NCBI RefSeq assembly: GCF_051401765.1
Contig: NW_027480481.1
Coordinates: forward strand, 2,046,001 to 2,110,000
Direction: 5' to 3'
DNA: 64,000 nucleotides
DNA from: Calliopsis andreniformis
Taxonomy: Eukaryota; Arthropoda; Insecta; Hymenoptera; Andrenidae
In this document: positions 12,301 to 24,665 of the stretch, one piece after another
How positions within the stretch are numbered: position 1 is the stretch's first letter
How the letters are laid out: the number at the start of each line of letters is the position of its first letter
Position numbers and translations under genes: made by a program
Notes under the pieces: model-generated
The model's input: the letters and a program-made list of their open reading frames with translations, nothing else
Database searches by the model: none
Told to the model about the DNA's origin: nothing

Positions 12301-13615
12301 CCTCATTCTTCAATCCTCAATACCCAATCCTCAATCTTCAATCCTCAATACTCAATCCTCAATCCTCAATCCTCAATCCTCAATCCTCAAACTTCAATCC
12401 TCAGTCATAAATCCTCAATCCTCAATACTCAATCTTCAATCCTCAACCTTCAATCCTCAATGCTCAATCTTCAATCCTCAATCCTCGATCCTGAATCCTC
12501 AATCCTCATTCTTCAATCCTCAATACCCGATCCTCAGTCCCCAGTCCTCAATCTTCAATCCTCAATGGTCAATCCTCAATCCTCAATCCTCAGTCCTCAA
12601 TCCTCAGTCCTCAACCCTCAATCCTCAATCCTCAACCTTCAATCCTCAATACTCAGTATTCAATACTCAATCCTCAATCTTCAATCCTCAATCTTCAATC
12701 CTCAATCCTCAATCCTCAATCCTCAATCCTCATTCTTCAATCCTCAATACCCAATCCTCAGTCTTCAATCCTCAATCCTCAAACCTCAATCCGGAATCCT
12801 CAATCCTGAATCCTCAATCTTCAGCCGTCAGTCCTCAACAATCAATTGTCAATCCACAATCCTCAATCTTCAATCCTCAATCCTCAATCCCCAATCCTCA
12901 GTCCTCAATCTTCAATCCTCAATACTCAGTCCTCAATCCTCAATCCTCAATCCTCAATCCCCAATCCTCAATCCTCAATTCTCAATCTTCAATCCTCAGT
13001 CCTCAGTCCTCAAACCTCAATCCTCAACCCTCAGCCCTCATCCTCAATCCTCAATCCTCAATCCTCAATCTTCAATCCTCAATACTCAATCTTCAAACCT
13101 CAATCCTCAGTCCTCAATCTTCAATCCTCAATGCTCAATCCTCAATCCTCAATCCTCAGACCTCAATCCTCAATCCTCAATCCTCAATCCTCAATAGAAT
13201 ATCCTCAATTCACAGCTTTCAATACTCAATCCCCATTCTTCAATCTTCAAATCTCAATCCACAAACATCAATTCTCATCACTCTACCCTCAACACTCAGT
13301 CCTCAATCTTCAATCCTCAATCCTCAATCTTCAATCCTCAATACTCAATCTTCAATCATCAACCCTCAATTCTCAATCCTCAATACTCAATACTCAACCG
13401 TCAATCCTCAATCCCCAATCCTCAATCTTGAATCCTCAATCCTCAATCCTCAATCCTCAATCCTCAATCCTCAATCTTCAATCATCAATACTCAATCTGC
13501 AATCCTCAATCCTCAATCCTGAATCCCCAATCCTCTATCCTCAATCCTCAACCCTCAATCCTCAATCTTCAATCCTCAATCCTCAATCGTCAATCTTCAA
13601 TCCTCAATCGTCAAT
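12301..13615 (+). repeat. Nested tandem duplication, ~1.32 kb, copy 1
   Basis: Variant blocks in this interval recur about 1,322 bases downstream: ATGCTCAATCTTC at 12,460 and 13,782, and the CAATAGAATATCC of module C at 13,192 and 14,514. The offset is slightly smaller at the start (1,305-1,315), so there are small indels of heptamer scale in the first few hundred bases. It lies inside the larger 3.5-kb unit. Confidence 0.8.
13193..13298 (+). repeat. Module C without anchor B
   Basis: Reads AGAATATCCTCAATTCACAG, then CTTTCAATACTC and CTCATCACTCTACCC. No anchor B precedes it. The copy at 14.52 kb belongs to the 1.32-kb duplication. Confidence 0.75.
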
Positions 13616-14730
13616 CCTCATTCTTCAATCCTCAATACCCAATCCTCAATCTTCAATCCTCAATACTCAATCCTCAATCCTCAATCCTCAATCCTCAATC
13701 CTCAAACTTCAATCCTCAGTCATAAATCCTCAATCCTCAATACTCAATCCTCAATCCTCAATCCTCCATCTTCAATCCTCAATGCTCAATCTTCAATCCT
13801 CAATCCTCGATCCTGAATCCTCAATCCTCATTCTTCAATCCTCAATACCCGATCCTCAGTCCCCAGTCCTCAATCTTCAATCCTCAATGGCCAATCCTCA
13901 ATCCTCAATCCTCAGTCCTCAATCCTCAGTCCTCAACCCTCAAACCTCAATCCTCAACCTTCAATCCTCAATACTCAGTATTCAATACTCAATCCTCAAT
14001 CTTCATTCCTCAATCTTCAATCCTCAATCCTCAATCCTCAATCCTCAATCCTCATTCTTCAATCCTCAATACCCAATCCTCAGTCTTCAATCCTCAATCC
14101 TCAATCCTCAATCCGGAATCCTCAATCCTGAATCCTCAATCTTCAGCCGTCAGTCCTCAACAATCAATTGTCAATCCACAATCCTCAATCTTCAATCCTC
14201 AATCCTCAATCCCCAATCCTCAGTCCTCAATCTTCAATCCTCAATACTCAATCCTCAATCCTCAATCCTCAATCCTCAATCCCCAATCCTCAATCCTCAA
14301 TTCTCAATCCTCAATCCTCAGTCCTCAGTCCTCAAACCTCAATCCTCAACCCTCAGCCCTCATCCTCAATCCTCAATCCTCAATCCCCAATCTTCAATCC
14401 TCAATACTCAATCTTCAAACCTCAATCCTCAGTCCTCAATCTTCAATCCTCAATGCTCAATCCTCAATCCTCAATCCTCAGACCTCAATCCTCAATCCTC
14501 AATCCTCAATCCTCAATAGAATATCCTCAGTTCACAGCTTTCAATACTCAATCCCCATTCTTCAATCTTCAAATCTCAATCCACAAACATCAATTCTCAT
14601 CACTCTACCCTCAACACTCAGTCCTCAATCTTCAATCCTCAATCCTCAATCCTCAATCCGCAATCTTCAATCCTCAATACTCAATCTTCAATCATCAACC
14701 CTCAATTCTCAATCCTCAATACTCAATACT
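13616..14730 (+). repeat. Nested tandem duplication, ~1.32 kb, copy 2
   Basis: This is the second copy of the ~1.32-kb duplication. It follows the first closely, with scattered substitutions (TCAATGGTCAATCC becomes TCAATGGCCAATCC near 13.89 kb). It diverges past about 14,730, where the downstream copy of the 3.5-kb unit begins. It includes module C at about 14.52 kb. Confidence 0.78.
14515..14620 (+). repeat. Module C without anchor B
   Basis: Second copy of the 13.19-kb module at offset 1,322, with CTCAGTTCACAG for CTCAATTCACAG. Confidence 0.75.
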
Positions 14731-14777
14731 CAATCCTCAATCCTCAATCCTCAGTCCTCAATCCTCAATCCTCAATA

Positions 14778-16378
14778 ATCAAACCGCAATCCTCAACCGT
14801 CAGTCCTCGTCCTCAAACCTCAACCCTCAATCCTCAATCCTCAATCTTCAATCGTCAATACTCAATCTTCAATAATCAATCCTCAATCCTCAATCCCCAA
14901 TCCTCAATCCTCAATCCTCAATCCTCAATCCTCAATCTTCAATCCCCAATCCTCAATCGTCAATCTTCAATCCTCAATACTCAATCTTCAATCCTCAATC
15001 CTCAATCCTCAATCGCCAATCCTCATTCTTCAATCCTCAATACACAATCCTCAATCTTCAATCCTCAATCCTCAATCCTCAATTCTCAGTCCTCAATCCT
15101 CAATCCTCAGACCTCAGACATAAATACTCAACCCTCAGTCCTCGTCCTCAATCCACAACCCTCAATCCTCAATTCTCAGTCCTCAAACCTCAATCCTCAA
15201 TCCTCAGACCTCAATCCTCAACCGTCAGTCCCCGTCCTCAATCCTCAAACATCAACCCTCAACCCTCAATCTTCAATCATTAATACTCAATCTTCAATCC
15301 TCAATCCTGAATCCTCAATCCTCAATCCTCAATCCTCAACATTCAACACACGACCCTCAACCATCAATCCTCAATACTCAACCATCAATCCTCAATTCTC
15401 AATACTCAATAGAATATCCTGAATACCCATGATTCAATACTCAATCCTCAATATTCAATAATCAAATCTCAATCCTCAAACATCAGCTCTCAACATTCAA
15501 TCCTCAATACTCAGTCCTCTCTCTTCAATCCTACATCCTCAATCCTCAATCCTCAAGCGTCAATCCGCTATCCTCAATCCTCAACCCTCAATCCTCAGAC
15601 CTCAAACCTCAATCCGGAATCCTCAATCCTGAATCCTCAATCTTCAGCCGTCAGTCCTCAACAATCAATTCTCAATCCTCAATCCTCAATCTTCAATCCT
15701 CAATCCTCAGTCCACAATCCTCAATCCTCAATCTTCAATCCTCAATACTCAATCTTCAATCCTCAATCCTCAATCCTCAATCCTCAATCCTCAATCCTCA
15801 ATCCTCAATCCTCAATCCTCAATCCTCAATCGTCAATCTTCAATCCTCAATACTCAATCTTCAATCCTCAATCCTCAATCCTCAATCGTCAATCCTCATT
15901 CTTCAATCCTCAATACCCAATCCTCAATCTTCAATCCTCAATACTCAATCCTCAATCCTCAATCCTCAATCCTCAATCCTCAAACTTCAATCCTCAGTCA
16001 TAAATCCTCAATCCTCAATACTCAATCCTCAATCCTCAATCTTCAATCCTCAATGCTCAATCTTCAATCCTCAATCCTCGATCCTGAATCCTCAATCCTC
16101 ATTCTTCAATCCTCAATACCCGATCCTAAGTCCCCAGTCCTCAATCTTCAATCCTCAATGGTCAATCCTCAATCCTCAATCCTCAGTCCTCAATCCTCAG
16201 TCATCAACCCTCAAACATCAATCCTCAACCTTCAATCCTCAATACTCAGTATTCAATACTCAATCCTCAATCTTCATTCCTCAATCTTCAATCCTCAATC
16301 CTCAATCCTCAATCCTCAATCCTCATTCTTCAATCCTCAATACCCAATCCTCAGTCTTCAATCCTCAATCCTCAAACC
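14778..16378 (+). repeat. Higher-order repeat, ~3.5-kb unit, partial copy 2
   Basis: This matches about 11,290-12,785 at offset 3,488, then 3,593. It ends near 16,378, where the copies diverge: CTCAATCCGG in the first and CTCAATTCTCAG in the second. It keeps anchor A at about 15.41 kb, but that anchor reads GAATACCC instead of GAATTCCC, so the EcoRI hexamer is lost. The second copy does not include the whole 3.5-kb unit, so it is truncated or rearranged. Confidence 0.8.
15338..15618 (+). repeat. Anchor module A, EcoRI hexamer lost
   Basis: Copy of the 11.9-kb module at offset 3,488. The core reads GAATACCCATGATTC (from 15,421), one substitution away from the usual GAATTCCC. Confidence 0.8.
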
Positions 16379-19300
16379 TCAATTCTCAGTCCTCAATCCT
16401 CAATCCTCAGACCTCAAACATCAATACTCAACCCTCAGTCCTCGTCCTCAATCCACAACCCTCAATTCTCAATACTCAGTCCTCAAACCTCAATCATCAA
16501 TCCTCAGACCTCAATCCTCAACCGTCAGTCCCCGTCCTCAATCCTCAAACATCAATCTTCAACCCTCAATCTTCAATCATCAATACTCAATCCTCAATCC
16601 TCAATCCGCAATCCTCAATCCTCAATGCTCAATCCTCAACATTCAACACACGACCCTCAACCATCAATCCACAATACTCAATCATCAATCCTCAATTCTC
16701 AATACTCAGTAGAATATCCTGAATTCCCATGATTCAATACTCAATCCTCAATATTCAATAATCAAATCTCAATCCTCAAACATCAACACTCAACACTCAA
16801 TCCTCAATACTCAGCCCTCTCTCTTCAATCCTACATCCCCAATCCTCAATCCTCAAGCGTCAATCCTCAATCCTCAATCCTCAACCCTCAATCCTCAGTC
16901 CTCAAACCTCAATCCGGAATCCACAGCCGTGAATCCTCAATCTTCAGCCGTCAGTCCTCAACAATCAATTCTCAATCCTCAATCCTCAATCTTCAATCCT
17001 CAATCCTCAATCCACAATCCTCAATCCTCAATCTTCAGTCCTCAATCCTCAATACTCAATCCTCAATCCTCAAACTTCAATCCTCAGTCCCAAATCCTCA
17101 ATCCTCAATCCTCAATCATCAACCCTCAATCCTCAGTCCTCAAACCTCAATCCGGAATCCTCAATCCTGCATCCTCAATCTTCAGCCGTCAGTCCTCAAC
17201 AATCAATTCTCAATCCTCTATCCTCAATCTTCAATCCTCAATCCTCAATCCGCAATCCTCGATCCTCAATCTTCAATCCTCAATACTCAATCTTCTATCC
17301 TCAATCCTCAATCCTCAATCCTCAATCCTCAATCCTCAATCCTCAATCCTCAATCCTCAATCGTCAATCTTCAATCCTCAATACTCAATCTTCAATCCTC
17401 AATCCTCAATCCTCAATCGTCAATCCTCATTCTTCAATCCTCAATACCCAATCCTCAATCTTCAATCATCAATACTCAATCCTCAATCCTCAATACTCAA
17501 TCCTCAATCCTCAAACTTCAATCCTCAGTCCCAAATCCTCAATCCTCAATACTCAATCCTCAATCCTCAATCTTCAATCCTCAATGCTCAATCTTCAGTC
17601 CTCAATCCTCAATCCTGAATCCTCAATCCTCATTCTTCAATCCTCAATACCCGATCCTCAATCCCCAGTCCTCAATCTTCAATCCTCAATGGTCAATCCT
17701 CAATCCTCAATCCTCAGTCCTCAATCCTCAATCCTCAATCCTCAACCCTCAAACCTCAATCCTCAACTTTCAATCCTCAATACTCAGTATTCAATACTCA
17801 ATCCTCAATCTTCAATCCTCAATCTTCAATCCTCAGTCCTCAATCCTCAATCCTCAATCCTCATTCTTCAATCCTTAATCCTCAATCCCCAATCCTCAAT
17901 CCTCAATCTTCAATCCTCAATACTCAATCTTCAATCCTCAATCCTCAATCCTCAATCCCCAATCCTCAATCCTCAATTCTCAATCCTCAATCCTCAGTCC
18001 TCAGTCCTCAAACCTCAATCCTCAACCCTCAGCCCTCATCCTCAATCCTCAATCCTCAATCCTCAATCCTCAATCTTCAATCCTCAATACTCAATCTTCA
18101 ATCCTCAATCCTCAGTCCTCAGTCTTCAATCCTCAGTGCTCAATCCTCAATCCTCAACCCCCAGTCCTCAATCCTCAATCATCAATCCTCAAACCTCAAT
18201 TCTCAACCGTCAGTCCTCGTCCTCAAACCTCAACCCTCAATCCTCAATTCTCAATCTTCAATCTTCAATACTCAATCTTCAATCCTCAATCCTCAATCCT
18301 CAATCCCCAATCCTCAATCCTCAATCCTCAATCCTCAATCCTCAATCTTCAATCCTCAATCCTCAATAGTCAATATTCAATCCTCAATACTCAATCTTCA
18401 ATCCTCAATCCTCAATCCTCAATCCTCAATCCTCATTCTTCAATCCTCAATACACAATCCTCAATCTTCAATCCTCAATCCTCAATCCTCAATTCTCAGT
18501 CCTCAATCCTCAATCCTCAGACCTCAAACATCAATACTCAACCCTCAGTCCTCGTCCTCAATCCACAACCCTCAATCCTCAATCCTCAATCCTCAATCCT
18601 CAATCCTCAATCCTCAATCCTCAATCCTCAATCGTCAATCTTCAATCCTCAATACTCAATCTTCAATCCTCAATCCTCAATCCTCAATCGTCAATCCTCA
18701 TTCTTCAATCCTCAATACCCAATCCTCAATCTTCAATCCTCATTACTCAAACCTCAATCCTCAATACTCAATCCTCAATCCTCAAACTTCAATCCTCAGT
18801 CCCAAATCCTCAATCCTCAATACTCAATCCTCAATCCTCAATCTTCAATCCTCAATGCTCAATCTTCAATCCTCAATCCTCAATCCTGAATCCTCAATCC
18901 TCATTCTTCAATTCTCAATACCCGATCCTCAATCCCCAGTCCTCAATCTTCAATCCTCAATGGTCAATCCTCAATCCTCAATCCTCAATCCTCAATCCTC
19001 AATCCTCAATCCTCAATCCTCAATCGTCAATCTTCAATACCCAATACTCAATCTTCAATCCTCAATCCTCAATCCTCAATCGTCAATCCTCATTCTTCAA
19101 TCCTCAATACCCAATCCTCAATCTTCAATCCTCATTACTCAAACCTCAATCCTCAATACTCAATCCTCAATCCTCAAACTTCAATCCTCAGTCCCAAATC
19201 CTCAATCCTCAATCCTCAATCTCCAATCAATACTCAATCTTCAATCCGCAATCCTCAATCCTCAATCCTCAGTCCTCAGTCCTCAAACCTCAATCCTCAA

Positions 19301-21984
19301 CCCTCAGCCCTCATCCTCAATCCTCAATCCTCAATCCTCAATCCTCAATCTTCAATCCTCAATACTCAATCTTCAATCCTCAATCCTCGGTCCTCAATCT
19401 TCAATCCTCAGTGCTCAATCCTCAATCCTCAATCCTCAGTCCTCAATCCTCAATCCTCAATCCTCAAACCTTAATCCTCAACCGTCAGTCCTCGTCCTCA
19501 AACCTCAACCCTCAATCCTCAATCCTCAATCTTCAATCATCAATACTCAATCTTCAATCCTCAACCCTCAATCCTCAGTACTCAAACCTCAATCCGGAAT
19601 CCTCAATCCTGAATCCTCAATCTTCAGCCGTCAGTCCTCAACAATCAATTCTCAACCCTCAATCCTCAATCTTCAATCCTCAATCCTCAATCCGCAATCC
19701 TCAATCCTCAATCCTCAATCGTCAATATTCAATCCTCAATACTCAATCTTCTATCCTCAATCCTCAATCCTCAATCGTCAATCCTCATTCTTCAATCCTC
19801 AATACCCAATCCTCAACCTTCAATCCTCAATACTCAATCCTCAATCCTCAATCCTCAATCCTCAATCCTCAAACTTCAATCCTCAGTCCCAAATCCTCAA
19901 TCCTCAATACTCAATCCTCAATCCTCAATCTTCAATCCTCAATGCTCAATCTTCAATCCTCAATCCTCAATCCTGAATCCTCAATCCTCATTCTTCAATT
20001 CTCAATACCCGATCCTCAGTCCCCAGTCCTCAATCTTCAATCCTCAATGGTCAACCCTCAATCCTCAATCCTCAGTCCTCAATCCTCAATCCTCAACGCT
20101 CAAACCTCAATCGTCAACCGTCAGTCCTCGTCCTCAATCGTCAACACTCAATCCTCAATCCTCAATATTCAATCATCAATACTCAATCTTCAATCCTCAA
20201 TCCTCAATCCTCAATCCTCGATTCTCAATCCTCAATCCTCAATCCTCAATCCTCTATCGTCAATCTTCAATCCTCAATACTCAATCTTCAATCCTCAATC
20301 CTCAATCCTCAATCGTCAATCCTCATTCTTCAATCCTCAATACCCAATCCTCAATATTCAATCCTCAATACTCAATCCCCAATCCTCAATCCTCAACCCT
20401 CAATCCTCAAACTTCAATCCTCAGTCCCAAATCCTCAATCCTCAATACTCAATCCTCAATCCTCAATCTTCAATCCTCAATGCTCAATCTTCAATCCTCA
20501 ATCCTCAATCCTGAATCCTCAATCCTCATTCTTCAATCCTCAATACCCGATCCTCAATCCCCAGTCCTCAATCTTCAATCCTCAATGGTCAATCCTCAAT
20601 CCTCAATCCTCTGTCCTCAATCCTCAATCCTCAATCCTCAAACGTCAATCCTCAACCGTCAGTACTCGTCCTCAATCGTCAACACTCAATCCTCAATCCT
20701 CAATCTTCAATCCTCAATACTCAATATTCAATACTCAATCTTCAATCTTCAATCTTCAATCCTCAATCTTCAATCCTCAATCCACAATACTCAATCCTCA
20801 ATCCTCAATCCTCAATCCTCAATCCTCAAAATTCAATCCTCAGTCCCAAATCCTCAATCCTCAATACTCAATCCTCAATCCTCAATCCTCAATCTTCAAT
20901 CCTCAATACTCAATCTTCAATCCGCAATTCTCAATCCTCAATCCTCAATCCTCATTCTTCAATCCTCAATACCCGATCCTCAATCCCCAGCCCTCAATCT
21001 TCAAACCTCAATGGTCAATCCTCAATCCTCAATCCTCAGGCCTCGATCCTCAATCCTCAAACCTCAATCCTCAACCCACAGCCCTCATCCTCAATCCTCA
21101 ATCCTCAATCCTCAATCCACAATCTTGAATCCTCAATACTCAACCTTCAATAATCAATCCTCAATCCTCAATCCTCAATACTCAATACTCAATCGTCAAT
21201 CCTCAATCCCCAATCCTCAATCTCCAATAATCAATCCTCAATCCTCAATCCTCAACCCTCAATCTTCAATACTCAATACTCAATCTTCAATCCTCAATCC
21301 TCAATCCTCAATCCCCAATCCTCAGTCCACAATCCTCAATCTTCAATCCTCAATACTCAGTCTTCAATCCTCAATCCTCAATCCTCAATCCTCAACCCTC
21401 CCATCTTCAATCATCAATACTCAATCTGCAATCCTCAATCCTCAATCCTCCATCCTCAACCCTCAAACCTCAAGCGTCAATCCTCAATTCTCAATCCTCA
21501 ATCTTCAATCCTCAATACTCAATCCTCAATCCACAATCCTCAATCCTCAATCCTCAATCCTCAATCTTCAATCCTCAATACTCAACATTCAATAATCAAA
21601 CCTCAATCCTCAATCCTCAATACTCTATACTCAATCGTCAATCCTCAATCCCCAATCCTCAATCTCCAATAATCAATCCTCAATCCTCAATCCTCAACCC
21701 TCAATCTTCAATACACAATCCTCCATCTTCAATCCTCAATCCTCTATCCTCAATCCTCAATCCTCAATCCTCAATCTTCAATCCTCAATACTCAATCTTC
21801 AATCCTCAATCCTCAGTCCTCAATCTTCAATCCTCAGTGCTCAATCCTCAATCCTCAATACTCAATCTTCAATCCTCAATCCTCAACCCTCAAACGTCAA
21901 TCCTCAACCGTCAGTACTCGTCCTCAATCGTCAACACTCAATCCTCAATCCTCAATCTTCAATCCTCAATACTCAATATTCAAT
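16379..21984 (+). repeat. Satellite mosaic without a clear long unit
   Basis: This is the same heptamer array. Marker blocks found elsewhere occur in shuffled order: anchor A at 16,721, several CCGGAATCC blocks (near 16.91, 17.15 and 19.59 kb), and a recurrent block around the word CTGAATCCTCAATCCTCATT (17.6, 18.9, 19.97 and 20.5 kb). Similar stretches recur at irregular spacing, so I could not fit one constant period. I see no gene and no unique DNA. Confidence 0.8.
16635..16920 (+). repeat. Anchor module A
   Basis: GAATTCCCATGATTC with GAATTC at 16,721, preceded by CATTCAACACACGACC and followed by CTCTCTCTTC, CAAGCGTC and CCGGAATCC. Confidence 0.8.
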
Positions 21985-22349
21985 CCTCATTCTTCAATCC
22001 TCAATACCCAATCCTCAGTCTTCAATCCTCAATCCTCAAACCTCAATCCGGAATCCTCAATCCCGAATGCTCAATCTTCAGCCGTCAGTCCTCAACAATC
22101 AATTCCCAATCCTCAATCCTCAAACTTCAATCCTCAATCCTCAGCCCTCATCCTCAATCCTCAATCCTCAATCCACAATCTTCAATCCTCAATACTCAAC
22201 CTTCAATAATCAATCCTCAATCCTCAATCTTCAATACTCAATACTCAATCGTCAATCCTCAATCCCCAATCCTCAATCTCCAATAATCAATCCTCAATCC
22301 TCAATCCTCGACCCTCAATCTTCAATACTCAATACTCAATCTTCAATCC

Positions 22350-22609
22350 TCAATCCTCAATCCTCAATCCTCAATCCTCAGTCCACAATCCTCAATCTTC
22401 AATCCTCAATACTCAGTCTTCAATCCTCAATCCTCAATCCTCAATCCTCAATCCTTAATCCTCCCATCTTCAATCCTCAATACTCAATCTGCAATCCTCA
22501 ATCCTCAATCCTCCATCCTCAACACTCAATCCTCAAGCGTCAATCCTCAATTCTCAATCCTCAATCCCCAACCTTCAATCCTCAATTCTCAATCTTCAAT
22601 CCTCAATCC
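22350..22609 (+). repeat. Nested tandem duplication, 260 bp, copy 1
   Basis: GTCCACAATC lies at 22,381 and 22,641, and CTCCCATCTT at 22,461 and 22,721, a constant 260-base offset. The block includes the unusual words CTTAATCCTCCCATC and CCCCAACCTTC. It is doubled only in this copy of the 1,442-bp unit. Confidence 0.85.
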
Positions 22610-22830
22610 TCAATCCTCAATCCTCAATCCTCAATCCTCAGTCCACAATCCTCAATCTTCAATCCTCAATACTCAGTCTTCAATCCTCAATCCTCAATCC
22701 TCAATCCTCAATCCTTAATCCTCCCATCTTCAATCCTCAATACTCAATCTGCAATCCTCAATCCTCAATCCTCCATCCTCAACACTCAATCCTCAAGCGT
22801 CAATCCTCAATTCTCAATCCTCAATCCCCA
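22610..22830 (+). repeat. Nested tandem duplication, 260 bp, copy 2
   Basis: This is the second copy of the 260-bp block. It diverges shortly after the CCCCAACCTTC word near 22.83 kb. No difference from the first copy was noticed over the shared part. Confidence 0.82.
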
Positions 22831-23426
22831 ACCTTCAATCCTCAATCCTCAATCCTCAATCCTCAATCCCCAATCCTCAATCCTCAATCCTCAATCCTCA
22901 ATCCTCAATCCTCAATCCTCAATCCTCAATCGTCAATCTTCAATCCTCAATACTCAATCTTCAATCGTCAATCCTCAATCCTCAATCGTCAATCCTCATT
23001 CTTCAATCCTCAATACCCAAACATCAATCTTCAATCCTCAATACTCAATCCTCAATCCTGAATACTCAATCCTCAATCCTCAAACTTCAATCCTCAGTCC
23101 CAAATCCTCAATCCTCAATACTCAATCCTCAATCCTCAATCTTCAATCCTCAATCCTCAATCCTGAATCCTCAATCCTCATTCTTCAATCCTCAATACCC
23201 GATCCTCAATCCCCAGTCCTCAATCTTCAATCCTCAATGGTCAATCCTCAATCCTCAATCCTCAACCCTCAAACGTCAATCCTCAACCGTCAGTACTCGT
23301 CCTCAATCGTCAACACTCAATCCTCAATCCTCAATCTTCAATCCTCAATACTCAATATTCAATACTCAATCTTCAATCTTCAATCCTCAATCTTCAATCC
23401 TCAATCCTCAATCCTCAATCCTCAAT

Positions 23427-24057
23427 CCTCATTCTTCAATCCTCAATACCCAATCCTCAGTCTTCAATCCTCAATCCTCAAACCTCAATCCGGAATCCTC
23501 AATCCCGAATCCTCAATCTTCAGCCGTCAGTCCTCAACAATCAATTCCCAATCCTCAATCCTCAATCTTCAATCCTCAATCCTCAGCCCTCATCCTCAAT
23601 CCTCAATCCTCAATCCACAATCTTCAATCCTCAATACTCAACCTTCAATAATCAATCCTCAATCCTCAATCTTCAATACTCAATACTCAATCGTCAATCC
23701 TCAATCCCCAATCCTCAATCTCCAATAATCAATCCTCAATCCTCAATCCTCGACCCTCAATCTTCAATACTCAATACTCAATCTTCAATCCTCAATCCTC
23801 AATCCTCAATCCTCAATCCTCAGTCCACAATCCTCAATCTTCAATCCTCAATACTCAGTCTTCAATCCTCAATCCTCAATCCTCAATCCTCAATCCTTAA
23901 TCCTCCCATCTTCAATCCTCAATACTCAATCTGCAATCCTCAATCCTCAATCCTCCATCCTCAACACTCAATCCTCAAGCGTCAATCCTCAATTCTCAAT
24001 CCTCAATCCCCAACCTTCAATCCTCAATTCTCAATCTTCAATCCTCAATCCTCAATT
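23427..24057 (+). repeat. Tandem duplication, 1,442 bp, partial copy 2
   Basis: This matches 21,985-22,615 at offset 1,442 and then diverges into a segment leading to anchor B at 24.3 kb. It carries only one copy of the 260-bp block that is doubled in copy 1. Confidence 0.82.
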
Positions 24058-24214
24058 CTCAATCCTCAATACTCAATCCTCAAACCTCAATCCTCAACCG
24101 TGAGTCCTCGTCCTCAATCCTCAAACCTCAATACACAATCCTCAATATTCAATCATCAATACTCAATCTTCAACCCTCAATCCTCAATCCTCAATCCTCA
24201 ATCCTCAATCCTCA

Positions 24215-24490
24215 ATATTCAACACACAACCCTCATCTATCAATCCTCAATACTCAACCATCAATCCTAGATTCTCCATACTCAATAGAATATACTGAAT
24301 TCTCATGGTTGAATACTCAATCCAAAATATTCAATAATCAAGTCTCAATCCTCAAACATCAATCCTCAACACTCAATCGTCAACACTCAGTCCTCTCTCT
24401 TCAATCCTCCATCCTCAATCCTCAATCGTCAAGCGTCAATCCTCAATCCTCAACCCTCAATCCTCAGTCCTCAAACCTCAATCCCGAGTC
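24215..24490 (+). repeat. Anchor module B
   Basis: GAATTCTCATGGTTGAA with GAATTC at 24,297, preceded by CAACACACAACCCTCATC and followed by CCAAAATATTCAATAATC, CAAGCGTC and CCCGAGTCC at 24,483. Module C follows at about 24,557. Confidence 0.8.
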
Positions 24491-24556
24491 CTCAATCCTG
24501 AATCCTCAATCTTCAGCCCTCAGTCCTCAACAATCAATTGTCAATCCTGAATCCTC

Positions 24557-24665
24557 AATAGAATATCCTCAATTCACAGTTTTCAATACTCAATCCCCAT
24601 TCTTCAATCTTCAAATCTCATTCCACAAACGTCAATTCTCATCACTCTGCCCTCAACACTCAGTC
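24557..24665 (+). repeat. Module C
   Basis: Follows anchor B at 24,297 by 260 bases. It has CTCATTCCACAAACGTC and CACTCTGCCCTC, while the other B-linked copies have CACTCTACCCTC. Confidence 0.75.

Larger units (their letters stand above)
11290..14777 (+). repeat. Higher-order repeat, ~3,488-bp unit, copy 1
   Basis: Markers here recur 3,488 bases downstream: AAACCGCAATCC at 11,293 and 14,781, CATAAATACT at 11,631 and 15,119, and anchor TAGAATATCC at 11,922 and 15,410. The offset changes to 3,593 (105 bases, or 15 heptamers, more) after about 12.3 kb, because the second copy holds a longer pure TCAATCC run near 15.76-15.83 kb. The unit includes anchor A at 11,933 and, internally, its own tandem duplication of about 1.32 kb. 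Confidence 0.82.
21985..23426 (+). repeat. Tandem duplication, 1,442 bp, copy 1
   Basis: The copies are offset by exactly 1,442 bases (206 heptamers). CCTCATTCTT lies at 21,985 and 23,427, GAATCCTCAA of the CCGG block at 22,051 and 23,493, and CTCCCATCTT at 22,461 and 23,903. A private difference is CCCGAATG near 22.06 kb versus CCCGAATC in the copy. The unit holds a further internal 260-bp tandem duplication. Confidence 0.85.
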
